Origin: Butyriboletus loyo
Lineage: Eukaryota; Basidiomycota; Agaricomycetes; Boletales; Boletaceae
Assembly (NCBI GenBank): GCA_038093515.1
Contig: JBBPSI010000114.1
Location: 18,808-82,807 of the forward strand
Direction of reading: 5' to 3'
DNA: 64,000 bases
Positions within the stretch are counted from its first letter, which is position 1; each line of letters begins with the position of its first letter. Positions 9,685-23,778 of this stretch are shown one piece after another. Made by a program: the position numbers and the translations under genes. The notes beneath the pieces were generated by a model that worked only from the letters and a program-made list of their open reading frames with translations, had not been told where the DNA came from and did not search any database.

Positions 9685-11211
9685 TTAAACAGCACTATCT
9701 CTCGGATGTAAGTAGACTTTGCCAAGGTCTCCGGCGTGGTCGCTTCGCTCCCACTCGACCTCAGACTCGCCATTTCGCCACTTAGGATATGCGTTGAAGA
9801 TGCACCAGGCATCGTCGATGAGGTCTTCTAGGAGACGTGTATCCTGTTCTGTGAAGTCCGAGTATTCATCGATGTCTGTTTGTTTCTCAGGCCCGGCTTG
9901 GATGCTCGGAGCGTAGGGGAGTGATGATTCTGAATCCCATTTCCAGAAACGCCCCAGTTCGTTTAACACCTTCCTCCTCCAGTATCTCCAAACTGGTGTC
10001 TCGTTGGGTAGAATGCGACTCAAGACAGCGTCGGGGCAAGACATTGGCGGACCTCGACGGTCGCTGTCTCCTAGGACCAAACAGGTAAAGACTGCCATTT
10101 GCGTCCTCGTTCCTAACTTCCGTTTGTCCATTCGCACGGAAAGCTCTTGGAGGAGGAGCTCCCGCTGGACCTTTTCCCTCTCATGGGATACTACATACAA
10201 ATGATACCCTCCCGATGCGACAAAGGAAACAAGGAAGGTGATTTGGCCAAAGAAGGTGCAAAGTGGGATGAGCAGGAGCTGCACCAAGAACTGTGTCATC
10301 AAGAGGAGCGAGCAAGCTCCGATCATGTGGTGCTTCTCGTGCGGCAGTATCCCGTCGGAATAATCGAGTTCGAACTCCCCCTTGGTGATTATGTTCACAT
10401 CCACTTCCTCTCCTTTCAAAACGATTATACTCCCGTCCCCTGGCACCATCAACCCATCTCCTGGAGGAGAAGCTACGGAGGGTACTGGAACACGAATTTT
10501 TAGTGTCGTCGTTCCGAGGGCAAGGGATGAGAAGCCGCTGGCAAGAATGCCGAGAAGAATAAGGGATGCACAGAGGGGATCCTGGGCGAGCATACAGAGG
10601 ACGAAGGCCAGTATGCTGACCAGCGATGGTACGATTGAGCAGAGCGCGAGAGGGGGGTTGCGTTTTGGATTTATCGGTATGATGCCATGCTTCTGTTTGG
10701 TAGAACTGATGCCAGTGACTGCCAGTCTCTGCGAAATCTTTTTATGCTGTTGTGGAAGAAACGATACAACCGTGATTGCGGCAGTGTTCCCGGTCTCCCT
10801 TGCTGGCGTGCCGTCCTTCTTAAAGAGTCGGAACGGCTTGGAGGGATAGTCCGTGCACGTCTCCGCTATCAAATACCCCAGATACTTTGTTTGCAGCTTG
10901 GTTCCAGAAAACGACCCGCTGTAATGAGGGCCATCCTTGCCAGCGAGGTTGAAAACGATTTCGGGGGATTCGTTGGGACCAGGGAAAAGGCTATCCCACA
11001 CTCTGCCCTCGGCCATCTGGCCAAATCTCTTTGCTACGGTCGCGGTCCCCGGATAGTTGTACCATCCCGCCCATCTCCGACCTGCGTACAAGTGGATTGT
11101 CTCCAGTGCATCGACCGCATTATCGCCTCCGAACAATCCTACAACGCCGCTCGAATCTAGCTTGTATGGATGTTGATTGATAGTTTGGATGAATTGGCTA
11201 AGAGAGCGCAT
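9685..11211 (-). CDS. Uncharacterised multi-pass membrane protein, 508 residues
   Basis: One uninterrupted minus-strand frame runs from an ATG at 11211 (MRSLSQFIQTINQHPYKLD) to TGA. The frame stays open upstream to about 11292, but only non-ATG codons are available there. The N-terminal half is soluble-looking, with repeated Tyr/Gly and a KYLGYLIAETCTDYPS motif. The middle has hydrophobic stretches that fit four or five membrane segments (CSIVPSLVSILAFVLCMLAQ, LCASLILLGILASGF, LLLMTQFLVQLLLIPLC, TFLVSFVASGGYHLYV). The tail is acidic and Trp-rich. I do not recognise a catalogued domain. Lack of introns over 1.5 kb is unusual beside its intron-dense neighbours. Confidence 0.65.
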   Translation of the reverse strand: MRSLSQFIQTINQHPYKLDSSGVVGLFGGDNAVDALETIHLYAGRRWAGWYNYPGTATVAKRFGQMAEGRVWDSLFPGPNESPEIVFNLAGKDGPHYSGSFSGTKLQTKYLGYLIAETCTDYPSKPFRLFKKDGTPARETGNTAAITVVSFLPQQHKKISQRLAVTGISSTKQKHGIIPINPKRNPPLALCSIVPSLVSILAFVLCMLAQDPLCASLILLGILASGFSSLALGTTTLKIRVPVPSVASPPGDGLMVPGDGSIIVLKGEEVDVNIITKGEFELDYSDGILPHEKHHMIGACSLLLMTQFLVQLLLIPLCTFFGQITFLVSFVASGGYHLYVVSHEREKVQRELLLQELSVRMDKRKLGTRTQMAVFTCLVLGDSDRRGPPMSCPDAVLSRILPNETPVWRYWRRKVLNELGRFWKWDSESSLPYAPSIQAGPEKQTDIDEYSDFTEQDTRLLEDLIDDAWCIFNAYPKWRNGESEVEWERSDHAGDLGKVYLHPRDSAV

Positions 11212-13296
11212 TGTAATGGGGCAATCACGTCTCTGGCCTCCCCTCCTTGCGCTAAGACTGGGATTATATCTGGAAGTGCTCCACTCTTTCACAGGAGGAC
11301 GTTGTTAATTTATACATATTGTACAGCATGCAGTTCACCTCGTTTCCCTGCCCCGGAGAACGGACCTTATACACATTTAGGTTCTTCTGCGGAAAAGGAT
11401 GACGCGCGTAGGCCACCATCAGCCTTGTGGATCAGCAAAACCTAAACCCTGGAACCATTTGCACCTCGTACCAGGCTTTCTCGGCATCCAACAATATGAC
11501 ACATTTACTGAGGGATAGAAACGTTCGTTCGTGTGCTTCTCGAGCGTTCTTCCGGCCTCCTGTGAAATACAGTCTGTGAAACGCCTGCAGGAAATAAGTT
11601 CCGAAGGATTGATGAGAACAACTTGTGCGCGATTACCTCATGTTCAACAAAACCCAGAGCCCACTACTGCTGGACCCACGTTTGGTTCAGGTGCCACTAG
11701 TACAGCTGTTCTTGGTTTGCTTGTTCTTCACAGTTGGTACCAAAGAAAAAGCAACGTGCCGAATTGTTTGACCCAGATACCCTGGGCGTTCCCCTTCTAT
11801 CACGGCTATAGAGGAGTTTGCACCTATGATGGAGGGTCCAACTCAATGGTTGGAGTCCTTGGTCAGCCTACGAAACACTGAGCGCTTCACATTTTATCCA
11901 TTGACTGAGTCATAGGCGTAAGCGATATCGATTCCTGTCAACTGTTAGGGAAACATGATGTCAATAAGAATTCCTACGCTAGTGTAAGCACGCTGGCTTA
12001 CCTAGGTCCCGTGACTAGTACATATACCGTCCGTGATACCGAATGGAAACCATTCAGGCTTTTGCTGCAGCGGCTATGCGCGGCGGTCTGGCCTGCTTTC
12101 AGCTAGGCATCAATTGTGGCGGTTTCGTGAGGTGTAATCATCAAGGACAGGAGTTCCACGCAGGGCGGTGTTACTGATCTCGAGGTGTCTATCAAGCGGC
12201 GTATATGTGAATCTTCTCACAAGTGACCAGTGATGGTGACGACGCGACTCGTTGTTTTGAGACGTTCAATATCGTCAGAGACCTTGCATCCGAGAATCGT
12301 CCAGACAGTGCAAATGTTAGCCAAGACTTCTGTCTTTTCCATTCGAGCCATCGCAAGACCTCCAGAAATCCAGCCTGACTCGGGAAGCGAGATACCTAAG
12401 AGAAAGAAAAGTTTGGCGGATTGGTCTTCCAAGCGTTGGACAACATCGGCTGGGCATGAATTAGATCGACGTGTGACCAATTATCGTAAGCATCAACTGA
12501 AGGATGGAGGACAGGATAGTTTATGTGTAGCTCACGTCGAAAGCACTGTTCGTGTCACTATTGGCCAGACCACGCCGACGCTATTGCGTCTGCGCCGTCA
12601 AGATCGACGCTAGCCTCACTCCACATATTAATCTAGACGGCCGTTCTATGTAGATATGGTACCCACAGGTGCAAAGCGTAACGTCCACCTGCAATAAGTC
12701 GAGTTGATGCATGACGAAGGTAGAGTCGTAAATGGTTGGTCCTGGAACAACAACAACGCCGTTTTCCACACGCTAGTGCATCTGACATTCATCTCCACCA
12801 CCAAGTGTGCGTTCGGAAGGAGGGACTCTCGTATTTAAATAGTCGATACACGGCCATGATATGAAGAACTTGCGTTAAACGGTAGAGAAGGTTGTAAGCA
12901 GGACTAGGTCCGTTGGCCAACTGTTGGTTGAAATTCGAACCGTGACTGCCGAGCCTGTGAACTGGGCCAAGCACGCTGTGACCAGTGCAGCCATCTCGCC
13001 ATTACACCTTGTCTGTCTCTGCGTTGGTTGTTGACGGACGACAAAGCAACAATTTCAGTTGTTTACGCCTCAGTTTTGTTCTTTCCTGAGCGTAGGCCGG
13101 TCGTTCAGACCTGGAACGCTTATCGAACCTCTCACCAACGTATCGCAGCACGCGTCCTTCTTTTCTCTCACTTTTCTACCGATTTCATTTGATCCCTCCT
13201 ATTCACGCTACCACCATATACCCCAGTTTCCAAAAGGTTACCCTTCTAGCTTCCAGCAAATCTTTCATTCGGATTCAACCCCTGCTTGGTCCTGTT
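11212..13296. other. Long stretch without a supported gene
   Basis: Overlapping short ORFs occur on both strands. The densest is 12217-12975: a minus-strand frame with FFLLGISLPESGWISGGLAM, and an adjacent one with VLVPGPTIYDSTF-like sequence. They might be exons of a small or decayed minus-strand gene, but I could not join them and know no family. The last 250 bp before 13297 are pyrimidine-rich and probably the Spg1 leader and promoter. Confidence 0.35.
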
Positions 13297-14224
13297 ATGT
13301 CCGCTCCGACGACTTCAACTTCCTCTTCCTTACTGGCCGGCCCCAGCGGTCAAAGTCCGCACCCCTTGCTCGAAAACAACGAGGAGAAGAATAGCGTGGT
13401 CATCAAAGTCGGGATGGTCGGGGATTCGCAGATAGGCAAGACGAGTCTCATGGTCAAGTACGTGGAGGGCAGTTTCGACGAAGATTATATCCAGACGCTG
13501 GGTTGGTATTTCAGTTCTATCAAGTCGTTCATTTCTCAACCAGCCCTCGTCAGGCGTTAATTTCATGGAGAAGACAATAACCGTACGACGGACAACAATC
13601 ACATTCTCCATCTGGGACCTTGGAGGGCAACGAGAATTTGTGAACATGCTACCTCTTGTTTGCAATGATGCCGTTGCCATACTCTTCATGTTCGACCTTT
13701 CGCGAAAGTCGACGCTGAACTCGGTGAAAGAGTGGTATCGACAAGCCAGGGGGTTTAACAAGGTGAGTCATGAATGCGCTGCCTTCCTGTGCTCAGTTAC
13801 GCGATCTCGTACGCGATTGGGATACGGGGACGTGTAGCGGGGGTGCTGCAGTCATCCTCGACTTTATGATGTCCAAACGATGTGTCGTGTGCATGAAACT
13901 CACTAGCCTTTCGCAGACTGCAATTCCATTCTTGATCGGGACGAAATTTGACACGTTTGCAACCTTCCCGCGGGATGAACAGGAGGAGATTACTAAACAG
14001 GTCTGTCAATTCGTTGATTCGTTCGGATTTCTCCATTGACGTGTTCGCAGGCGAAGCGATTTGCGCGAGCAATGCATGCATCGCTCATCTTCTGTTCAAC
14101 ATCCGCATCGATCAATGTTCAAAAGATCTTCAAGATAGTACTTGCAAAAGCATTTGACCTGAAATGCGTGATTCCAGAGATCGAAGGTGTTGGAGAACCG
14201 GTGCTTATTTATGTGGATGTGTAA
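13297..14224 (+). CDS. spg1: Septum-promoting GTPase (Spg1/Tem1 family)
   Basis: This is a Ras-like GTPase at the top of the septation initiation / mitotic exit network, acting at spindle pole bodies. Four exons (13297-13501, 13554-13762, 13917-14000, 14051-14224) give 223 residues. G1 is [17 protein letters not shown]. The switch region has YIQTLGVNFMEK. G3 is WDLGGQREF, the Spg1/Tem1 variant of DxxGQ. G4 is LIGTKFD, with T replacing the N of NKxD as in Spg1. G5-like [13 protein letters not shown] follows. The C-terminus [17 protein letters not shown] lacks a prenylation CAAX box, as the family does. An in-frame upstream segment exists, but the ATG at 13297 gives the usual short N-terminus. 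Confidence 0.93.
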
Positions 14225-15324
14225 CATTGTGGATAGAATGTTCGTCTAGACGAAGAGAGGATGGAGGTGTGCTAGTTGAACGAACGATTGGGAAGTTTGC
14301 CAAGGTGATGTTGTATCGAGCTCAGGAATGCCTCTTCGCTGAATACGTTGTGATCATGACTTTAGGAAGTAGGTCGGGCGTTACCAACTTGAAGCGCTGG
14401 AATTTCTATGGCATCTCATTATACCATCATCCGGCACACCTCCCGAGGCTACGTTCTCGCTCTCCCTATCGTTTCTTCTCGACCTGGACATTTTAACTTC
14501 TTGATCAAGGACGTTGGATCAGGAGTCTCTTCGTCCTGGGTCACAATACTCTCCTATTCACCACTGTTGCTATCTAAACACAATCCCTTTGCAGTATCCG
14601 CATTGCTCAATCAGCTCTGTTTTCCGTTGGATCCTTTTTGTTACCTTTCCTTGTTTCTGCATCGCCATCCTTGCTTGTCCCCGCAAACTTAACATCTTCT
14701 TTCTCAATCAAGCTTTACTACAAATCAACTCAGCATATTCCCCAAAACTGACACCCTCCTCTCCACTCGTTTGAAGTTACCCTTTCTTGGTGGGGCGTCT
14801 TGTACTGTTGCTATGCTCGATACATCCCGGCCATGTCTTAATGCTTTCGTATGGTAATTCCGTTATTTAAAACGTCGCGAGAGAGGTGCAGGCTCTCGGA
14901 GCATCGGGGCTCTGAGTTTCGCAGTGAGTTGGATGTACACGAGTTTCCTTCCAAAACGAGGCGGGTCTTTGCTGTCGAGTCAATCGTCCTGCCTTGGTTT
15001 CTGCTCTGATCCTGAACGTGGCTCGGCGGGGCTCATCTCCGGACCCATGTCAGGCCACGACCCCTCGCTGTGGCATATCGCTTGCTGAGCCACTGATGCC
15101 TATGCTCTTCAGGGGCGCATTTCGTATGAAAGACGTCCCATTGACAGCGCACCAGGCTTTCGAAACCGACCCATGTCGCACCTTATCGAGAGGCAAATGC
15201 TAGGAGCCGAGGACTACGTTTTCAGTTCACCTCGGCGATCCTTCAGCTTCAGCCTGCCGCGCAGTTACAAAAGGACCGTTTGAGCTCCTGTGAGGTTGCT
15301 CAGGCCCCCGTTTGCTCGCTGGCG
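14225..15324. other. Intergenic between Spg1 and the chitinase
   Basis: There is no supported gene. 14440-14770 is pyrimidine-rich (many CTT/TCC runs), resembling fungal untranslated or promoter sequence. The short ORFs contain no motif I recognise. Confidence 0.45.
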
Positions 15325-17863
15325 ATGTTTTTAACGCTTTCGTCCACATTGCTTTCAGCTCTGATATTGTTGTCTACCCTGCGGTCGTCCTATGCTGCGT
15401 CCATACTGACCCCACCAGGTCATTCATCCAATAGTACACAACGCCGGGGTTCTACCTCGTACATCCAAGCGGCATACTTCGCGAACTGGTATTGTCTTCT
15501 TTCTACGACGTCTCCTGGCTCTCTAACGTCCCTCTCATCTAAAGGGGCATATATGCTGCCAACTTTCGTACGTGTCAATCCGTCGTCGTTTCTGTCGTGA
15601 CTGATCCATCACAGAACCGACGGACATTGACCCAAGCCAACTGACACACATCCTGTATGCGTTTGCGGACGTATCAGCTGGCACCGGCGAGGTCTTTCTT
15701 ACGGACAGCTGGGCTGATGAAGAGGTATGTCTGTCGCAGCCCATCGTCAGGATAAGACGTAATCGGCTGACGGTTGCTGAAGAAACACTTCCCCGGCGAC
15801 TCTTGGGACGAGCAAGGGAATAACTTGTATGGGTGTTTGAAACAGGTAATGTTGGCCGTTTCCTTAGTCATGTGGTCATTACTGACGCCGCGAACAGCTC
15901 TACTCGTTGAAACTGTCCCATCGGTATGCTTCTCGAGTCTTACTCTCGATAGCAACTCACTTGAGCCCATAAGTCACCTGAAAGTCTTGTTGTCTGTTGG
16001 CGGTTGGACGTATTCCCAGGAAGCCCACTTCTCACTCCTCACCAATAGCGATTTCCGGGGAAATTTCGTGGCGAGTGCGGTTCAATTAATCAAAGATTAT
16101 GGGTTTGACGGGTTGTAGGTTTCTTATGCCCTCATCGTTATCGCTGCTTGACACGAAGCCGTGTAGAGATATAGATTTCGAGTATCCAGCGAACGAGGCG
16201 GAGGGCCAAGGCTTTCTGGATCTCATGACATCCCTGCGATATGCCTTTAATGAACTTGCGACCGCAAATGGAGATACCACGCCCTACGAATTGACGGTAA
16301 GCTCGGATTTTCCCTGTGCGACCTGGATGACGACGACGACATTTCTAGGCTGCAGTGTCAGCGGGATCCCAGAATTATGCATACTACCCAGTCCCGCAAT
16401 TGGATCGAGTTCTCACTTATTGGAATTTGATGGTACGGTGGCTCTTGTCCCCTCTGGCGTCGTGGGCTCACTTTGCTTGTATAGGCGTATGACTATGCTG
16501 GTTCTTGGTTGACATTTGTACCCGTTTCATTTCATGGGCACGCTTCAGTTCTTTACATTATTGATCCCAGGCGGACAACCAAGCGAATCTATACGGCGGC
16601 TCAAAGACAGGTGTGAGCACGGATGCTGCCATCAAACATTACATTTCTTCTGGCGCGACTCCCAGAAAAATCGCGATGGGTAATACCTTTTTTGTCTCCG
16701 CAAAACGACCAATATGAAACTTGATCCGTAGGAATACCGCTATATGGGCGTGCCTTTGAGGATACAAACGGGATAGGACAACCATACAGTGGGGTGAACC
16801 AGGGTTAAAATTCCTGTCCATTCTAGGTCTACTGATCTCCAATCTAGATTGGCCCCGGGACGTTGCAAGCCGGTATCTATTCCTACAAGGACCTCCCCTT
16901 ACCAGGCGCGCTGGTGTATGAAGACCTACTGGATGTCACGAGCTATTCTTACGACCTGGTCAAACGAGAGCTCGTCTCGTATGACGTTCCAGATATCATG
17001 AGGATTAAAGCCGAATATGTCATGTCCAAATCGTTGGCGGGATGCATGTTCTGGGAGGTGTGTTTGCGTGAGATCGAGCCACGATGTCCTCTTTGCCGAC
17101 CGTACCCCTAGCTTTCGACCGACAAGACGGGCTCAGACTCGCTCGTCCGGACCGCTGGAGTGACCCTTGGTCATCTGGATCAAATGCCGGTAAGCTGAGC
17201 AAACGTGCAACGTCGCCGCATTCCGTATCACCAACACTCACCATTTTTCTTACAGAACCACATTCAGTAGGTCCACACACATGATGATTCGGTACACAAT
17301 TCTCAACGCGTGCATGCTTCCCTAGCTATCCGAATAGCAAATGGGACAATATCCGTAACAACATGTGCACTGGTGGGTCGATGACCGCACCGAGCCGGAC
17401 TAGCACATCTACATCGCCTAAGCCAACGACAACGACAACGACAGCGGCGAAGACAAAGACGACGTCGACCCACGCACCCACCTCCACCGCGTCCCCGAAT
17501 TCCTGTCTGTGTGCAGACGTATCCCCATGGAACACGAAGGTATGCTTCATTTTTCGCTTCCTCATCCCTGAACCTCTCTTACAACCCTCCGATCAGGCCG
17601 TTTATACGGGTGGCGAAGAGGCTGTGTACGGTAAGGGAAAATATTTCTGGGGCCTCGCGCGACCATCGAGGGGCTCACCTTTTCTTTCTTTCTTTCTTCC
17701 TTTAGACGGACATCTTTGGACGGCAAAGTGGTGGACGGAGAACGACGTCCCTGGGAGTGCGGGTAAGCAGGCCTATCGTACCGTTCGTCCATTCATCGCG
17801 GCTGACAACGATATTTACGACGGTATAGCGGACGTGTGGGAGAACGAGGGAACGTGTGATTGA
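15325..17863 (+). CDS. Secreted GH18 chitinase with C-terminal CBM5/12 chitin-binding module
   Basis: This is an endo- or exo-acting chitinase with a retaining, substrate-assisted mechanism. The start at 15325 gives a signal peptide ([19 protein letters not shown], cleavage near AASI). The GH18 barrel shows [35 protein letters not shown] and the catalytic DGLDIDFEYP (DxxDxDxE; an intron splits the codon before DID). Later blocks are [16 protein letters not shown] and LAGCMFWE. A Thr/Ser/Pro-rich linker (about 17380-17500) leads to [34 protein letters not shown] and VWENEGTCD, a typical CBM5/12 fold with its aromatic WW pair. There are about 14 short exons with GT-AG introns; one late intron carries a TTTC microsatellite. 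No defects were seen in the core motifs. Possible roles are wall remodelling or attack on other fungi or arthropods. Confidence 0.9.
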
Positions 17864-18583
17864 TCGCACGCGACGTTGCGTATAACTATAGAGGGGAACC
17901 ATTCATATCATTGTCCGAGATCGCTCGCTGTCACTCTCTCTTTTTAGGTTAAACGGTGCAGTCGGATCGTATGCGGGGTAGAGAGGGTTGAAAGTTGCGG
18001 AGAGTTTCGTCTTTTTTTTTAACCCATGGGTAGAATCCACTTGTCCTGTTTCCGACCATTCACTTGCCTTGGAACGAATTTTAGAATTGACTCGCGTATC
18101 CGCATCGACGTTTTCAAAGCACTCCCCTCTCAATCGACTAGCAATGGGGTACATTTTTCCGGGCGCGCGCTCGAAGAAGAAAAAAAGAAAAACCACATAC
18201 ACACAAAGGAGAGATGAGTGGAGAGCCAGAACGAATAATTAAGACCATGCTCGACGATGCAATGAACGGGGGAAATAGTGCTTTCGACTCTAAAAAAAAG
18301 GCGCGCTCTGACCGCATAAATGATACGGAATGTCCTTGAAAAAAAAGAGGCAGGAGCGACGACGACTGGGGTGGAAGAAGAAAAGAGGGAGAGAGAGAGA
18401 GAACTTAGACTACTGTCGAAGACAACCATCGAATCCACTCATAATCGCAGGATTGCAGGACAACACTTGGCCACAGAAAAGGGAACAGGAAAAAAAAAAA
18501 GGAAAATTCCATAGAGAGGAATGCGAATGCGGGGACAACCCACGGCCAGCGCGCGTAAAAGGAAAGAAAGACGGTTTGAAGGA
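17864..18583. other. Intergenic between chitinase and kinase 3' ends
   Basis: These two genes converge here. The stretch holds poly-A/poly-T runs (about 18010, 18290, 18340, 18490) and a GA microsatellite near 18390-18400. I see no gene. Confidence 0.5.
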
Positions 18584-20805
<2,222 letters not shown>

Positions 20806-21372
20806 TTTTCTGAATGAATGAAGGGGAGAAGGGAAGAAGAGCGGGAGAAGAATGCGGTTGGAAGGAGAGGGTTAAGAGGGACTGCGAGATAAGATCTTGG
20901 CCTGATCACAACACAGCACTACACCATTGCACTGCTTCATCCGCACTGCGGTCGCGCGCTGATGCCCTTCTAGATCGTTGCCATCGACCACGCTCGACGA
21001 TCTGATTGGGCTTCATCTCGCCAACACGACGCGCTCGCCTTATCTTTGGCTGTGTACCGATGAGAACGACGGCGTTGGATGAGAAATGCAGAGTCGCGCC
21101 GCACTACTCTAAGCGCAGTTCCCAGCGAGATGTACTACTGACATGTTTCAGCCGCATCCAACACGTCCGTCTGAGAACGCTTCGAATTCTATGCCTGGGA
21201 TCTCTAACACGGTAAACTCGCAGTGTAACCATCCTAGACACATTAAAAGTTCAGTCATACTTTTGTAAGAGATGGGAACTACCTTCCATTTATGTCACCC
21301 AATCAGTAGTACCCAAGAAATTATTTGTCATCGCCATCCAGCGTGTCCTGCACGCACCAAAAAGAAAAAGAA
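20806..21372. other. Divergent intergenic region between kinase and eIF3l
   Basis: It separates two divergent start codons by 567 bp. No TATA box stands out and no gene is supported. A 15-nt match to the tRNA-Gly anticodon arm at 20975-20989 is isolated. Confidence 0.4.
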
Positions 21373-23696
21373 ATGTCGGGACAACAACGTGTGGCTCTAT
21401 GGGCCGCAGAGCCCGACCTCGACGACGAAATAAACGACGTCGACATCCCCCTCACGATCCCGTCCTACCCCACCGCCGACATCTACGATGAGCCCAACCT
21501 CCAGCTCGACGAGAGCGCCCTCCTCGCGATGCAAGCCCAGATCGCACAACAAACTGCCTTTGCACATATCCCAGACGTCGTCAAGCGCGTAAGTTGTGGG
21601 GTCTCCCATCGTCTACATACACATTCATACTCCCTCACACGTCCTCTGATCTAACCCATTTCTTTTTTCCACTCCAGTTCATCGTCCACTTTCACCAAGC
21701 CGTTCTGGACAATAACCTCCCCGAAATCACGCTCGCCTACGAATCAGGCTGGAACCGTCTCACCGAAAAATTCTACGCTAAAACCGAATGGCCCGAAGCA
21801 GAGATCATCGCCCCCCTCGTCAACGATGACCAGATCTTCCTCGTCTTATACCGCGAACTCTATTATCGTCATGTTTACTCTCGTCTACAGCCCAACATCG
21901 ACGATCGGTTCCATTCGTACGAGAACAGCTGCGAGCTGTTCAATTATCTACTCAGTGCGTGATCACGATACTGTCGACCCGTTCGTCGCTCATCTCTCGG
22001 GCACGGAATAGATTCGGACGGGCCTGTGCCCCTCTCGCTACCCGCTCAATGGCTCTGGGACATCGTCGACGAGTTTATCTATCAGTTCCAATCATTTGCG
22101 CTCTTCCGATCGCGGCCCGCGACCAAGACAGACGACGAGCTCGCGATGCTTGGTTCCGAAGGCGGCGCTCAAGCTTGGAGCAGCTACAGCGTCCTCAACG
22201 TCCTCTACTCCCTCATCCAAAAGAGTCACGTCAACGAATGGCTCAAGGCCCGCGCCGAAGGTAAGACCGATGAGGAGATCGAGTACGTCCACCATCCCAG
22301 TCTCTGTCAAGTGGGAAGAACGTGATTGACGCCCGACACAGGGACCTCGCGGGCGAGTATGGCACACGACCGCTATACCGGCAGCTTGGGTATTTCTCGC
22401 TCATTGGATTGCTCCGCGTTCACGTCCTTCTCGGTGACTTTACGCTTGCGCTCAAAGTCGTGGAACAAGTGGGGTTGGGGTTGGGTGTGGGTCAGAAAGC
22501 ACCGTTCACGGCGCCAACTGCGGCCCATGTCAGTACAGCATACCATGCTGGCGTGTGTTACTTGATGCTCATAAGAGTGACGGATGCGGCGAGGGTGTTT
22601 ACGGGCTGTCTAAACTGGGTCATGCGGGCGAGACAATACCACACGCGGAGTTACCAGTATGACCAGGTGCGTGTGAAGCTGGACGCGTTCAGCCGTGACT
22701 GACGTTGTACAGATCAACAAAACGGCCGACCGGATGTATGCCCTACTCGCACTTTGCAATACCCTCGCGCCCACACGGTTGGACGACAATGTGATGAACA
22801 CTGTGCGAGAGAGGTATGGCGACCAGATGGCACGCATGAGTCGGGGGTGAGTGTTGCCTCGTGGGACCCACATCCGTACGAACTCACGTACTTACAGCGA
22901 GGAGGGTTTGAGCACCTTTGAAGAAATCTTCCTCTACGCCTGCCCCAAATTCATCACTGCAAATGGACCTCCCTACGGCGACCCCACCACACTGAGTCTG
23001 TTGCTCAACCCACCCACGCCGTCGTCACCGACGTCGCCGTCTGTGGCCAACAATGCATCAGATCCAACACACCGTCACCTGCGTGCGCTCACGTCCCATT
23101 TCTTGTCGTTGGCACCCGTACCTGTCCTCCGTAGCTTGTTGAAGCTGTACACCTCCCTCGATGCGCGGAAGCTGGCTGGGTTCCTCGGCGCGGGGGTGGA
23201 CGAGGAGGAAGTGTTGAGTTGGATGATGGTCATGAAGAACGCGGGACGGTGCGTCGGCCGTGTCAACGTTGCCGCAGGGGCGGACAAGGACGAGGAAAAG
23301 GGTGCGGGTGCCAACGGGGCATCGTCGGCCAACGGCGGAGGCAGTCTGCTCGACGGCGGATGGATGTCCATCAGCGATTTGAATTTCGTGATCGACGAGG
23401 TGCGTGGGTGTGGGTGTGGGTTGTACACGGATGATGCTGACCCTCTGAATTTGGACCAGAACGTGATTCACATTGCAGAGTCGACCGTCGGGAGGCGTTA
23501 TGCGGGGTGGTTTATCCGGAATTCAGAACATGCGGCCCGGGTGCTAGATGGGTTGCGCGCGTCGCCATTGCCAGGGTCTGCGGGGGTGCCTACGAAAGCA
23601 CAGGGCAGGGAAGGGGATGCGAAAGGGGATAAAAATGTCAAGGCGGAAGGTGCACCGAGGCAAAAGGTGGCATGGGGCGGGGTAAAGGCTGCTTGA
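21373..23696 (+). CDS. Eukaryotic translation initiation factor 3 subunit L
   Basis: This is a PCI-domain subunit of eIF3, present in filamentous fungi but not in budding yeast; it works in 43S pre-initiation complex assembly in the cytosol. The start at 21373 is preceded by an A/G-rich leader. Visible family blocks are [121 protein letters not shown] and, after the last introns, [10 protein letters not shown]. The C-terminal PCI/winged-helix part ([31 protein letters not shown]) is interrupted by a low-complexity Gly/Ala/Asn-rich insert near 23270-23340. The tail is Lys/Gly-rich. I read about six exons with no damage. Confidence 0.92.
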
Positions 23697-23778
23697 TGTC
23701 CTAGTTGTAGAGAATGATCACGTGCCGGCTATCACTTGAGTTCCTCCACGGCCAAAGCCGATCTTAAAGACATCGACA

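Noticed and set aside
11531..12613. Several ORFs of 87-127 codons on both strands
   Set aside because: No conserved motif and no consistent splice model; mentioned only as an unresolved stretch.
20975..20989. 15-nt match to the anticodon arm of tRNA-Gly
   Set aside because: The rest of the tRNA is absent; it is a chance or tiny fragment match.
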